Counted from the stretch's first letter, positions 1 to 8,427 are shown. The stretch: DNA of 32,385 bases from Holophagales bacterium (GCA_009837885.1 VXSP01000042.1:1-32385); one strand, 5' to 3'. Notes: generated from the sequence alone by a model not told the origin. Numbers and translations: made by a program.

Positions 1-23
1 GTCGGCGTTGGTTGCGGCTACGT

Positions 24-400
24 CGTTGCCCGTCGCTTGTCTCCAGCCCGCTGGGACCCCCTCCCGGCCCCTCGCCTGGCTGGTCCGCGCTGCCTGCGCT
101 GTAGCGCCGGACGGAGTGACGGCCTGCCGAGGCTGAGGCCGTCGGGCGACGGTGTTTTCTTCAAGATCCGGAGCACTGTCGTTGCGCTCCTGGACCTGAA
201 ACCGAAAGGAGGTGCAGCGATCGGGTCTTGGTGCCAGTCGGAAACGGAGCACCGGTGTTGGCGGTACTGCCTGCGTTCGTTCCGCGATCAGCGCCTGTCC
301 GGGACGCCCGCCGACGACGTGGCGAAACCCGGCGACGTCCAGCCCGCGGTGGGCTCAGGGGGGAGGGTCCCAGCGGGCTGGAGACAAGCGACGGGCAACG
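24..400. repeat. 36-bp perfect inverted repeat, arms 24-59 and 365-400
   Basis: The left arm (24-59, beginning CGTTGCCCGTCGCTTG) is the exact reverse complement of 365-400. Just beyond the core the arms differ by a 2-base indel in a C run. About 305 bp separate them. The interior encodes nothing recognisable, so this could be a degenerate non-autonomous element or an intergenic repeat array. No transposase and no target-site duplication were recognised. Confidence 0.8.
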
Positions 401-517
401 GCGCTACCGAAACTGACGACGCAACGGAGCGCAGTCGACCGAAGCGAACCCCCATCCCCCCACTCACCAAGAAGGGGTGAGCGGCCGCTGGGACCCCCTC
501 CCGGCCCCTCGCCTGGC
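50..517 (+). repeat. 31-bp direct repeat, copies 50-80 and 487-517
   Basis: Both copies read GCTGGGACCCCCTCCCGG followed by CCCTCGCCTGGC without a mismatch, then diverge. The first copy overlaps the inverted-repeat arm at 24-59. A GCTGGGACCC-type module therefore occurs three times within 500 bp, twice direct and once inverted. Confidence 0.8.
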
Positions 518-576
518 GGGTACAACCACCGCCGTCGCGCCGTCGCGCCGTCGCGCCGCGGAGCGGCGTGACGCCG

Positions 577-1980
577 TTACGCCCGCAGGCCGGCCAGAGG
601 GCCGACGAGGGAGATGAGGTCGCCGCGTTGGCCGTAGGTGTGGTGGAGGCCGATGTGGTTTGTGTCGAGGCCCATGGCTTGGGCGATGCTGACCAGGAGG
701 TGCTGGTGGGGGACGCCGGCGAACCGCGTGAGGCCGCCGGGGGCCACTTGGGCCGGGACCCGCATCTCGGCGGGGGTTTCGTGCGGCCAGTACAGGTAGC
801 GGCCGGTGTCGAAGGCCCAGGCGCCGCCGATGAGGACGGGGCAGTAGTTGCGGTAGCCGTGCCAGCCGTCGCCGAGTTCGGAGCCCCAGACGATCAGCGT
901 GTTGTCCATCAGCGAGCCGCCGCCGGCGTCAGGGATCGACTCCAGGGTGCTGACGAGACGGGCGACCTGCTGGCCGTGGTAGGCCGCGTACTGCGTCATC
1001 GCGTCGTGCTTGCGGATGTCCTCGTGGATGTAGTGGGCGATGCCCTTGTGCACCTTGTCGCTGATGTGGTCCGCGCCGAACTCCGCCGTCGGCATCTCGC
1101 CGAGGGAGAACGAGACGACCCGCGTGATGTCGCAACTGAAGGCGGCGGCGATGATGTCGGCGAAGGCGTCGAACTGCAGGTCGTAGCGGTCGAACGAGGC
1201 GGCGGGCCGGGGAGGCGCGTCGCAGGAGAGCGACGCGAGGCCCTCGAGCCGGTGGCCGAGCCGGTCGACCAGGCCGAAGTGCGACTCGAGCCGGGCGCGG
1301 TCATTGGCGTCGAAGCGGGCCGCGACCGCCCGGTACTCCTGGTACGCGAAGTCCAGGGTGCTGCGCCGGTACGCGCCGACCGTGTCGCCGGAGGACGCCG
1401 GTCCGAAGACCCGGTTCCAGGCGCGCAGGGGCGTGTTCTCGGCCGGCAGCCGTACGCCGCCGCTGTTGTAGCTGATCGGCCGGCCCGCTTCGAGCGCGGC
1501 GTCGACCGAGACCTCCAGCGACGGCAACCGGTCGGCCCGGGCCACGTGCGCGGCGACGAGCTGGTCGAGCGAGGCCGACGTCGAGCGGGTGTCGCGGGCG
1601 CCGAAGTCCGCGTTGTTGCCGGTCCAGGCGTGGACCCAGCCGCGGTCGTGCCGGTTGCCGCCGCCGTCGAGTTCGGCGGTGGCCAGGGACAGGCCGTCCA
1701 GGGCGAGGATGCGGCGGCGGTGCTCGTAGAGCGGCGCCAGGGGCCTGCTGAATGCCGTCTCCGGGAGCTGCTCCAGGTCGACCGACCAGGGTTCGCTCTC
1801 GGAGACGCCGTCCGGGCGCATCTTCCAGGTGGCGTAGGGCCAGCCGTGGCAGTGGCTGATCAGGATCAGGCGCCGGACCTGGGCCGGGCTCTGGGCCAGC
1901 GCGCGCAGGGCGCCGCCCGGCCAGCCGGCGCCGAGCGCGGTGAGCCCTCCGAGTTGCAACAGGTGGCGTCTCGAGATCAT
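577..1980 (-). CDS. DUF1552 family exported protein
   Basis: The protein has 467 residues, normal for DUF1552. The N-terminus starts MISRRHLLQLGG and has a twin-arginine-like pair, a hydrophobic stretch and an Ala-rich region ending near residue 30, consistent with Tat- or Sec-type export. A C-terminal segment containing LMDNTLIVWGSELGDG resembles the conserved DUF1552 block, which is related to the DUF1501/alkaline-phosphatase-like fold. The function of the family is unknown. It is typically found beside DUF1592 proteins in planctomycetes, myxobacteria and acidobacteria, as here. The ATG at 1980 was chosen because it overlaps the TGA of the upstream gene (ATGA) and begins the signal sequence. 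The same frame is open further upstream but reads as Arg-rich shadow there. Confidence 0.88.
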   Translation of the reverse strand: MISRRHLLQLGGLTALGAGWPGGALRALAQSPAQVRRLILISHCHGWPYATWKMRPDGVSESEPWSVDLEQLPETAFSRPLAPLYEHRRRILALDGLSLATAELDGGGNRHDRGWVHAWTGNNADFGARDTRSTSASLDQLVAAHVARADRLPSLEVSVDAALEAGRPISYNSGGVRLPAENTPLRAWNRVFGPASSGDTVGAYRRSTLDFAYQEYRAVAARFDANDRARLESHFGLVDRLGHRLEGLASLSCDAPPRPAASFDRYDLQFDAFADIIAAAFSCDITRVVSFSLGEMPTAEFGADHISDKVHKGIAHYIHEDIRKHDAMTQYAAYHGQQVARLVSTLESIPDAGGGSLMDNTLIVWGSELGDGWHGYRNYCPVLIGGAWAFDTGRYLYWPHETPAEMRVPAQVAPGGLTRFAGVPHQHLLVSIAQAMGLDTNHIGLHHTYGQRGDLISLVGPLAGLRA

Positions 1981-3812
1981 GGGCCGCTTTCGAAGCCTAC
2001 CCCGGCGGAACGAGCGCGGAAGAGGTCGCTGGTGGCGATGGAGACGAGGAGTTCCTTGACCGAGTCGTTTTCTCGGAAGCGCTTCCGGATGGGTTCGAGG
2101 CCGGGTGCGTTCCGGTCCAGATGGTTGCCGAGTGCGTAGCGCGTCCAGTGGAGCGCGTAGCAGTCCCGCACGCGGCGGCTCGCCGCCAGCTCGTGCGCGA
2201 ACTCGACGCCGTCGGCGAAGGTGAGTTCCTCGGCGCCGGGCAGCCGGAGCGAGCCGCTGGCGTCGACCGGCTGGCCGTTGTCCTCGGCGCGCCAGGCGCC
2301 CATCGCGTCGTAGTGCTCGAAGGCGAACCCGGCCGGGTTGATCCGGCGGTGGCAGGAGTTGCACTCGCTGGGTTTGGTGGCGGCGGCGGTCCGTTCGCGG
2401 TTCGTGCTCTCGACGCCCAGCGCGTCGGGCGGCAACGCGCTCTCGACGCCTTCGATCGGATCGCCCATTTCCATGCAGGCGACGCGCTCCAGGACGCGAA
2501 CGCCGCGGGGGATGGGGCCGGGTTGCACGGCGTAGGCGCCGATGGCCAGCACCGACGGCAGGGTCAGGACGCCTGCCCGCTGCGTGGGGTCCAGCACGAC
2601 CGGGTCGAGCGTGAGCGGTTTCTTTCGTCCGACCGATGCCGTGACGTACTCGATCTGCCGGGTCACGGCGGCGCGCCCTTCGTCCGCGGTCGTCGTTGCG
2701 CCGTAGATCGGCGCGGTGCCGCGCGACAGGTAGCCGTGGTTACCGGTCATGAGTTCCGTGAACGTTCCCGCGCGGTCGAAGATCGCCTCTTCGACGAACA
2801 GCTCGGTCTCCAGCCTCATCGAGTGCCGGATCGGTCCCAGGATCGCCGGCCACTTCGTGTCGTCGTCGCGCGCGTTCCTGAGGACTCGGGAAAGGCCGAA
2901 CCGCGGCCCGAAGGCGCGGCGGGCGGGCGCGATCAGGAGCACCTGATCCGTGCCCAGCCACTGGTGATGAAAGTGGACGACGGCTGGCCGGGCTTTCGGG
3001 TCGTCGAGCATGCGCCGCGCCTGCCGTTCAACGCCTTCCAGGGTGCCGAGTTCGCCGGCGCCGGCCGCCCGGAAGAGTTCCTCGTCCGGCATGGAGTCCC
3101 AGAGGAAGTAGGACAGCCGCGTGGCGAGCTGCCATGAATCGAGGCTCGTGGCTTCCGTGGCGTCCGGCTCGAGCTTGAAGTGGAACGCCGGGGCCTGAAG
3201 GATGCCGGCGACGGCGAGCGCCACCGCCTCGTCGATCGGTTCAGTGGCGATCTGCGCCTGCCAGAACGCCTCGATCCGACCGCGTTCTCCGTCGCGCAGC
3301 GGCCGGCGATACGCCCGCTCGGCGAAGCGGAGAATGCTCGTGGCGGCGCAGGCCTCGCGCTCCGCGGCCGGCAGGTCGGACCACCCCGAGCAGTTGAAGA
3401 AGGTCGGCGAGAGCAGGGCGAAGGCCCCGAAGTGCATTCCGGCGAGGTGGAGTTCCTCGACCTGGTAGGAGGACGGACTTTGGCCCTGTGCAATGCCCTC
3501 GAAGCCGTCCGACCCGGGCTCGGCCGGAAAGGGCCACGGCCACGGGTCGGGCGGCGGAGGAGGCGCGAACACGCCCTTGCTGGCGGTGCGCCGCGGGCTG
3601 ATCCGGTCGGCGACGGCGGGTCGCCTTGGCCACTGTTCTCCGTCTCTGGGGAAACCGAGCAGGTCGGCGACCGTGTTGTTGTACTCGGTCGGCGTCAGCG
3701 CCAGGGGCGCCGCCTCGCTTGTCTCGCCTGACTCGTCAGAGGCGCCCGCCACAGGCAGCGCTAGCGCCGCGGCGCTGAGGAGCGCCAGCACCATTCTGAG
3801 ATCGGGCTTCAT
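1977..3812 (-). CDS. DUF1592/DUF1588/DUF1585 multidomain exported protein with CxxCH motif
   Basis: The 611-residue protein starts with a signal peptide (MKPDLRMVLALLSAAALAL, cleavage near residue 24). Domains in order: DUF1587-like (TPTEYNNTVADLLG, about 40-53), DUF1595 (about 155-185), DUF1592 (about 205-290), DUF1588 (about 415-510) and DUF1585 at the C-terminus. C484-N-S-C-H488 is a CxxCH heme-c-type motif located where this family usually carries it. This is the usual architecture of cytochrome-c-like PSD/DUF1592 proteins of unknown function, found in planctomycetes and relatives. It is coupled to the DUF1552 gene by a 4-bp ATGA overlap. A GTG four codons upstream (3824) is an alternative start. 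The ATG at 3812 better fits a signal peptide, but no clear ribosome binding site decides it. Confidence 0.87.
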   Translation of the reverse strand: MKPDLRMVLALLSAAALALPVAGASDESGETSEAAPLALTPTEYNNTVADLLGFPRDGEQWPRRPAVADRISPRRTASKGVFAPPPPPDPWPWPFPAEPGSDGFEGIAQGQSPSSYQVEELHLAGMHFGAFALLSPTFFNCSGWSDLPAAEREACAATSILRFAERAYRRPLRDGERGRIEAFWQAQIATEPIDEAVALAVAGILQAPAFHFKLEPDATEATSLDSWQLATRLSYFLWDSMPDEELFRAAGAGELGTLEGVERQARRMLDDPKARPAVVHFHHQWLGTDQVLLIAPARRAFGPRFGLSRVLRNARDDDTKWPAILGPIRHSMRLETELFVEEAIFDRAGTFTELMTGNHGYLSRGTAPIYGATTTADEGRAAVTRQIEYVTASVGRKKPLTLDPVVLDPTQRAGVLTLPSVLAIGAYAVQPGPIPRGVRVLERVACMEMGDPIEGVESALPPDALGVESTNRERTAAATKPSECNSCHRRINPAGFAFEHYDAMGAWRAEDNGQPVDASGSLRLPGAEELTFADGVEFAHELAASRRVRDCYALHWTRYALGNHLDRNAPGLEPIRKRFRENDSVKELLVSIATSDLFRARSAGVGFESGP

Positions 3813-3869
3813 GGCGTATGGCACGGGCTAGAAGGCTCCGGTGCGGACGAACTTGTAACACTGTATCAG

Positions 3870-3891
3870 TCCCGTCGATTCCGGGACGGGA
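3870..3891. terminator. Small hairpin between the S10 peptidase and DUF1592 genes
   Basis: TCCCGTC (3870-3876) pairs with GACGGGA (3885-3891) around an 8-base loop. It lies downstream of the S10 peptidase gene and upstream of the DUF1592 gene on the minus strand. No T-run follows on the minus strand, so it is at best a weak or factor-assisted terminator. Confidence 0.3.
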
Positions 3892-3913
3892 ACGGGTGGG
3901 TGAGACGCGCCGG

Positions 3914-5491
3914 TTACTCGGCGTCCCGCGCTCCGCTGTCCGAAGTCCGCAGGACGAAGGCGTCGAGCGTCTCCTTCCACTGGGGCAGCAGGGACTGCTC
4001 CACGTACATCATGTGGCCGGCGGCGAAGTCCTCGCGGTGGATGTTGGCCCTGAGTTCCGGCGGCAGACCCATATGGTCCATCGTCCAGACAGCCGCGAAG
4101 TAGGGTGTCGCCAGGTCGTACAGGCCGTTGATCAGGAGCACCTCGAGCGCCGGATTCCGGCGCATGGCGGCGGCGAGGTCGGGGGCGACGTTCGGCGTTC
4201 CGTCGCCACGCGAGAAGCGGCCGGCGCTCACCCGGCCCCAGTTCCAGTCGCGGACGCCGCCGCTCGGGACGTACTCGCGGTCGCCGTCGTAGCCGAGTTC
4301 GCTCCGCAGGTAGCTGTTGAACGCCGACGTGTAGGCCGAGCTGATCGCCGTGGACTGCGGGTCGTGGGAAGGCCGGGCGCCCAGCGTGTCTCCGGCCGGG
4401 CCGGTGAAGCGGGCGTCCAGACGGCCGACGATCTTTCCTTCGTCGCGGAGCAGCTCGGCCTCGAAGGCCGGAGCCGTCACCCGCAGGTCCGACTTGTCGA
4501 TGAAGTCGTGCGAGAGCCCGGTGTAGCGGTGCATGCGGTCGACCACTCGGGCGCGGGTGTCCGGGTCGAGCGTGCTGCCCCGGAGCAGCGCGGTGGCGTA
4601 CTCGGTGAGCACCCATTCCTCGACTTCGGCCATCAGGGTCTCGAGGTCCGCCGGGGTTTTCTCCGGCAGCGCGTCCAGGTAGCGGGCGGCAACCGTGTAG
4701 GACGGCAGGTTGACGATGTACGGGAGGTCGTCGCCCGGCGCGAACTGGATCGTGTTGAACTGCAGCACCGACGAGACCAGGACGATGCCGTTCAGGTCGA
4801 TGTTCGCGCGCTGCAGGTGGCTGGCGAGCACGGCCGATCGGGTGGTGCCGTAGCTCTCGCCGAGCAGGTAGCGGGGCGAGTTCCAGCGGTCGTGCGCGCT
4901 CAGGAACCTCCGGATGAACTGGGCAAGCGACCTGGCGTCCTCGTCGATGCCCCAGTAGTCCGAGCCTGGAGTCTCGCCCAGGGTGTGACTGAAGCCGGTG
5001 CCGATGGGGTCGACCATCACGATGTCGGCGATGTCGAGAATCGTCCAGGCGTTGTCCTCGAGAGGGTAGGGCGGTGCTCCCTGCGGGCCGACGTCGGGGG
5101 TGACGACGCGCCGCGGGCCCATGATCCCCATGTGCAGCCAGAAGGACGCCGAGCCGGGGCCCCCGTTGTAGGAGAACACCAGGGGGCGCTCCTGCGGCGA
5201 CGCGCCGTTCGTCCGGAAGTACGCCGTGTACCAGAGTTGCGCGGCCGGGGCGCCGTCGTCGTTGTCGAGCTGGATGCCGGTGACGACGGCGTCGTACTCC
5301 ACCGCCTCGCCGCCGACCTCGATCGAGTGGCTGGTCTCCCAGCGGCCGGGCGGAGAGGGCGGTTTGGCGGCCGTGGGTTCGCCGTCGTCCTCCTGAGCGC
5401 GCGCGGGCACAGCAGTGGCCAGGGCGGCGATGCAGATCAGGGTGAGGGCCGGTCGGGCCGCGACGGGAAGCCTGAGGAGGGGGATTCTCAT
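3914..5491 (-). CDS. Secreted serine carboxypeptidase-like protein (peptidase S10)
   Basis: The protein has 525 residues with an N-terminal signal peptide (hydrophobic 12-30, ending near AVPARAQ). The S10 signatures are clear: SYNGGPGSAS (107-116) for the oxyanion/substrate region, DPIGTGFS (161-168), and the nucleophile elbow GESYGTTRS with Ser213. C-terminal NGLYDLATP carries the likely catalytic Asp and AAGHMMY the likely His. It probably removes C-terminal residues from peptides outside the cytoplasm. The ATG at 5491 begins the signal peptide, and the frame upstream is shadow sequence. It is divergent from the metallo-beta-lactamase gene, with only 33 bp between start codons. Confidence 0.92.
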   Translation of the reverse strand: MRIPLLRLPVAARPALTLICIAALATAVPARAQEDDGEPTAAKPPSPPGRWETSHSIEVGGEAVEYDAVVTGIQLDNDDGAPAAQLWYTAYFRTNGASPQERPLVFSYNGGPGSASFWLHMGIMGPRRVVTPDVGPQGAPPYPLEDNAWTILDIADIVMVDPIGTGFSHTLGETPGSDYWGIDEDARSLAQFIRRFLSAHDRWNSPRYLLGESYGTTRSAVLASHLQRANIDLNGIVLVSSVLQFNTIQFAPGDDLPYIVNLPSYTVAARYLDALPEKTPADLETLMAEVEEWVLTEYATALLRGSTLDPDTRARVVDRMHRYTGLSHDFIDKSDLRVTAPAFEAELLRDEGKIVGRLDARFTGPAGDTLGARPSHDPQSTAISSAYTSAFNSYLRSELGYDGDREYVPSGGVRDWNWGRVSAGRFSRGDGTPNVAPDLAAAMRRNPALEVLLINGLYDLATPYFAAVWTMDHMGLPPELRANIHREDFAAGHMMYVEQSLLPQWKETLDAFVLRTSDSGARDAE

Positions 5492-5512
5492 GCGGGTATT
5501 GTAGACAGCAGG

Positions 5513-5520
5513 TAAGGAGG
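5513..5520 (+). promoter_or_regulatory. Strong Shine-Dalgarno of the metallo-beta-lactamase gene
   Basis: TAAGGAGG lies 4 bases before the ATG at 5525 and fixes that start. The 33-bp divergent gap to the S10 gene leaves little room, so each promoter probably extends into the opposite coding region, or transcripts have short leaders. Confidence 0.7.
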
Positions 5521-5524
5521 ATCC

Positions 5525-6550
5525 ATGAGACACGCTCTTCGACTGACGATTCGTGCCGTGCTGACCGCGGCCATCGTGTTCGCGGCGGGTTCGCTGTGGG
5601 CCCAGGACTGGACCACGACGACCGACACCCACCGGTTCATGGAGGTCCGAAACGGCATCTGGCTGACCCAGACGACGGCGCAGGTGTTCAACAGCAACGC
5701 GCTCGTGATCGTCAATGACGAGGACGTCGTCGTCGTGGACTCCCACGTGACGCCGGCCAAGGCCCGCGACCTGATCGCCTCGATTCCGGCGATCACTGAC
5801 AAGCCGGTGACGGCGGTCATCAACTCCCACTTCCACTGGGACCATGCCCACGGCAACCAGGAGTTCGCGGACGTGCCGATCATCGGCCACGAGTACACCC
5901 GGATGAAGATGGCGACCGCGCCGCTGGAGGAGCCGACCTACGTCCAGGGCACCACTGGCAACGCGGCGACGCTGGAGCGGCTGGCGGAAGAGATCGAAGC
6001 GGCGGAGGACGAGGAGGAGCGCGAGGGACTCGAGACGTACCGCGCGATGTTCGCGGTCCACGCCGCGGACTTCGACGAGATCGATCCGCTGCCGCCCGAC
6101 GTGACGATGAACGAGAAGATGACCCTGTTCCGGGGCGGCCGGGAGATCCAGATCGTCTTCGTGGGTCGCGCCCATACCGGAGGTGACGTCGTCGTTTACT
6201 TCCCGCAGGACAGGCTCGTCTTCACCGGCGACATCCTGTTCGGCGGCCCGTCCTTCATGGGCGACGGCTACGTCGACGAGTGGCCCCAGACGCTGGAGAA
6301 CCTGAAGACGCTGGACTTCGACCTCGTGGTTCCGGGGCACGGCCCGCCGCTCGAGGATCTGAGTGCGATCGAGAAGTCGCAGGAGTACTACCGCGTCCTG
6401 TGGGAGCGGACGGCCGAGATGCATGCGGCCGGCGTACCGGCCGAAGAGGTGTCCGGAACGCTCGACCTCTCCGCCACGGCGTTTCCGCAGCGGCAGCCCT
6501 CCGAGGTGGAGGTGCGGCGGATGTATCACCGCATGGAGAACCCGGACTAG
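5525..6550 (+). CDS. Secreted metallo-beta-lactamase-fold hydrolase
   Basis: The 341-residue protein has a signal peptide (residues 1-27, ending SLWAQ). The zinc-binding motif HFHWDH (H102, H104, D106, H107) is followed by H217 (GRAHTGGD), D236 (FTGD) and H272 (PGHGP), the complete set for a two-zinc MBL hydrolase. The overall pattern resembles periplasmic class-B-like or SoxH/quinoprotein-relay-type hydrolases rather than glyoxalase II. The substrate cannot be read from sequence, so antibiotic hydrolysis should not be assumed. An acidic, probably helical insert (about 151-185, EAAEDEEERE) separates the two halves. Confidence 0.87.
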   Translation: MRHALRLTIRAVLTAAIVFAAGSLWAQDWTTTTDTHRFMEVRNGIWLTQTTAQVFNSNALVIVNDEDVVVVDSHVTPAKARDLIASIPAITDKPVTAVINSHFHWDHAHGNQEFADVPIIGHEYTRMKMATAPLEEPTYVQGTTGNAATLERLAEEIEAAEDEEEREGLETYRAMFAVHAADFDEIDPLPPDVTMNEKMTLFRGGREIQIVFVGRAHTGGDVVVYFPQDRLVFTGDILFGGPSFMGDGYVDEWPQTLENLKTLDFDLVVPGHGPPLEDLSAIEKSQEYYRVLWERTAEMHAAGVPAEEVSGTLDLSATAFPQRQPSEVEVRRMYHRMENPD

Positions 6551-6557
6551 GCTCCCC

Positions 6558-6635
6558 GCGCGGCAGAAGACTGGGTGCGCCGGCGTCCCCGCCGGCATTC
6601 GGCGCGAAGCGCCGCTTCTGGTCCTTCTGCCGCGC
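6558..6635. repeat. 12-bp inverted repeat enclosing a double palindrome
   Basis: GCGCGGCAGAAG (6558-6569) is the exact reverse complement of 6624-6635. The arms enclose the REP-like element at 6570-6615. The whole could fold into a branched structure in the untranslated region between the MBL and DUF3311 genes, acting as an mRNA-stability or attenuation element. This role is inferred. Confidence 0.5.
6570..6615 (+). repeat. REP-like intergenic palindromic element, copy A
   Basis: The core GGGTGCGCCGGCG, then a short C-rich spacer and CGCCGGCAT, forms one hairpin. It is followed by GGCGC-GAA-GCGCC (6601-6613), a second hairpin with a GAA loop. The same arrangement occurs inverted at 26188-26229. 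Confidence 0.65.
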
Positions 6636-6644
6636 CCCGCGGCG

Positions 6645-6875
6645 ATGAACGAACCTCCACGCCCCTTCCGGTTCCTGCCGCGCACCCGCGACGGCTGGAT
6701 CGCCACCATCGCCTTCGGAGCGGTCTTCCTCCTCGCGATGCCGCCGGTCACCCACACGGTGCTGAACCGGGTCGAGCCGAGCGTTCTCGGCGTGCCGTTC
6801 CTGTACCTGGCCCTGTTCGGCGTCTACGTGGCCCTGATCGCCGTGCTGATCTGGGCCTACCGCCGCGGCGTATGA
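6645..6875 (+). CDS. DUF3311 family small membrane protein
   Basis: This 76-residue protein begins MNEPPRPFRFLPRTRDGW and has two predicted membrane helices: about 20-35, and about 47-70 (LGVPFLYLALFGVYVALIAVL). Size and pattern match DUF3311 proteins, which commonly precede sodium:solute symporter genes, as here (40 bp upstream of the SSS gene). It may be an accessory subunit, by analogy with two-gene symporter systems; no function is proven. The frame is open upstream, but that sequence is the shadow of the MBL gene and the palindromes. The ATG at 6645 gives a typical DUF3311 N-terminus. Confidence 0.8.
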   Translation: MNEPPRPFRFLPRTRDGWIATIAFGAVFLLAMPPVTHTVLNRVEPSVLGVPFLYLALFGVYVALIAVLIWAYRRGV

Positions 6876-6915
6876 AGCGGTCGCGCCCGGTCGACCGGCC
6901 GTCCAGGCAGCGCTG

Positions 6916-8427
6916 ATGGAAACCTGGGTCGTCGCCACCAGCCTGATCAGCGTCTACCTGCTGATCACCCTGGGCGTGGCCGTCGTCGCCAACCGGCACA
7001 TGACGGTCGACATGGAGGACTTCCTCCTGTGCGGCCGGCGCACCGGCTTCATCGTCCTCTACCTGACCGTCGTCGCCACGTATCACTCGGCGTTCGCCTT
7101 TCTCGGCTCCGGCGGCTTCTTCTTCACCCACGGCATCGGTTTCTGGTCCGCCGGCGCGTGGACCCTGCTGGTCGGGGCCGCCACCTACGTCATCGGGACG
7201 CGCATCTGGGCGCTGGGCAAGGCGTTCGGCTACATCACGCCCGCCGATCTGCTGGCCGACTTCTACGAGTCGGAGGCGGTGCGCGTCGCGGTCGCCGTCG
7301 TTTCCGTGCTGTTCACGATCCTCTACATCCAGGTCCAGGCGCTTGCGCTCGGCTACATCATGGACGTGGCGACCGACGGCCGCGTGCCGTTCGAGCTGGG
7401 TGTGCTGATCATGCTGACGGTCGCCGTCGTCCACCTGATGGTGGGCGGCCTGCGCGCGGTCTACTGGACCGACGTGTTCCAGGGCGCGTGGATGTACGTG
7501 GCGATCTGGGCCGGGGCGCTCGTTCTCTCCTTCGAGCTCTTCGGCGGCCCGGTCGAACTCTGGCAGCGGGTGACGAGCGAGCGGCCGGACATGCTGACCC
7601 TGCCCGGTCCCGAGGGCTTCTTCACGCCCGGCATGTGGGTCGGGATGGTCCTCACACTGTCGTTCGGGATCATCTTCCAGCCCCACATGATGATCCGCTA
7701 CTACACGGCGGTGGACGGCAAGACCCTCAAGCTGCTCGGCGCCACGACGCCGATCTACCTGATGACGCTGTACATCCCGGCGGCGCTGGTCGGCCTGGGC
7801 GGGGCGCTGGTCATGCCGGAGCTCGAGCAGGCGGACCGGGTGTTCCCGGAGCTCCTGTTCCAGCACGCGCCGGCGTGGCTCACCGGGATCATCCTCGCCG
7901 GCGCGGCGGCGGCCGCCATGTCCACCCTGGATTCCATCCTGCACGCGAACATGACCGTGCTGACCCGCGACGTCTACCAGCGCTACGTTGCGCGGGGGAA
8001 GAGCCAGGCCCACTACGTCTTCGTCGGGCGCGCAATCGTCTTCGCACTCCTGGCGGTGGCCTTCGCGCTATCGATCACCGAGAGCGACCTGCTGGTGGCG
8101 ATCGTGACACTGTCCGGGGCCGGAGCGTTGCAACTGATGCCGGGGATCGTCGGCGTCTGCTTTCCCGGCCGGCGGTCGCTGAGCCGCGCGGGTGTCCTCG
8201 CCGGCCTCGGCGCCGGGCTCGTGACCCTGGCCCTGACGCTGCCGCTGAACCTGGGGTTCGCGCTGCCCTGGGGCGCCCATCCGCTGGGCATGCACGGCGG
8301 GCTCTGGGGACTGCTCGCGAACACTCTCCTTGCCGTTGCCGTTTCCACGGTGACACCCGGCCCCTCCCGCGAGACGGTGGCCCGGGTTCACGGTGAGGTC
8401 GAGCGCTTCGTCTACGGCGGAAAGTAG
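6916..8427 (+). CDS. Sodium:solute symporter (SSS) family transporter
   Basis: The 503-residue inner-membrane protein has about 13 predicted helices. Family marks include the N-terminal FLLCGRRTGF loop, and LAGAAAAAMSTLDSILHANMTVLTRDVYQRY, which contains the small-residue helix and STLDS motif used for Na+ binding in LeuT-fold SSS proteins. It should couple Na+ entry to uptake of an organic solute such as an acid, sugar or amino acid; the substrate is not readable. It sits downstream of DUF3311, a pairing frequent in this branch, suggesting one transport unit. Confidence 0.92.
   Translation: METWVVATSLISVYLLITLGVAVVANRHMTVDMEDFLLCGRRTGFIVLYLTVVATYHSAFAFLGSGGFFFTHGIGFWSAGAWTLLVGAATYVIGTRIWALGKAFGYITPADLLADFYESEAVRVAVAVVSVLFTILYIQVQALALGYIMDVATDGRVPFELGVLIMLTVAVVHLMVGGLRAVYWTDVFQGAWMYVAIWAGALVLSFELFGGPVELWQRVTSERPDMLTLPGPEGFFTPGMWVGMVLTLSFGIIFQPHMMIRYYTAVDGKTLKLLGATTPIYLMTLYIPAALVGLGGALVMPELEQADRVFPELLFQHAPAWLTGIILAGAAAAAMSTLDSILHANMTVLTRDVYQRYVARGKSQAHYVFVGRAIVFALLAVAFALSITESDLLVAIVTLSGAGALQLMPGIVGVCFPGRRSLSRAGVLAGLGAGLVTLALTLPLNLGFALPWGAHPLGMHGGLWGLLANTLLAVAVSTVTPGPSRETVARVHGEVERFVYGGK

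Larger units (their letters stand above)
1..576. other. Non-coding stretch with repeats; no convincing gene
   Basis: I see no protein family in any frame. The open frames here are low-complexity Arg/Pro/Gly strings without domain signatures. A purine-rich AAAGGAGGTG at about 205-214 resembles a ribosome binding site and overlaps a possible GTG start, but the frame that follows (to about 571) has no recognisable features. The stretch holds an inverted and a direct repeat (annotated separately), a short CTCACC/GGTGAG hairpin near 462-480, and a GCCGTCGC-type tandem repeat at about 531-558. It lies downstream of the DUF1552 gene, which ends at 577 on the minus strand. Confidence 0.6.

Noticed and set aside
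462..480. CTCACC/GGTGAG hairpin as a terminator of an upstream gene
   Set aside because: Short stem, no T-run and no identifiable gene ending there.
212..571. Possible 119-codon gene after AAAGGAGGTG
   Set aside because: The ribosome-binding-like site is tempting, but the protein is low-complexity Arg/Pro/Ser/Thr and overlaps the repeats. I cannot support it as coding.
568..2139. 523-codon plus-strand open frame opposite the DUF1552 gene
   Set aside because: Its translation is Val/Arg/Gly-rich without domains and mirrors the real minus-strand gene. High third-position GC creates such shadows.
3818..5515. 565-codon plus-strand frame opposite the S10 peptidase
   Set aside because: Shadow of a clearly conserved peptidase with complete catalytic motifs.
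5525..6550. MBL-fold protein as an antibiotic-resistance beta-lactamase
   Set aside because: The zinc motif alone is shared by many hydrolases. Length and context do not single out a beta-lactamase.
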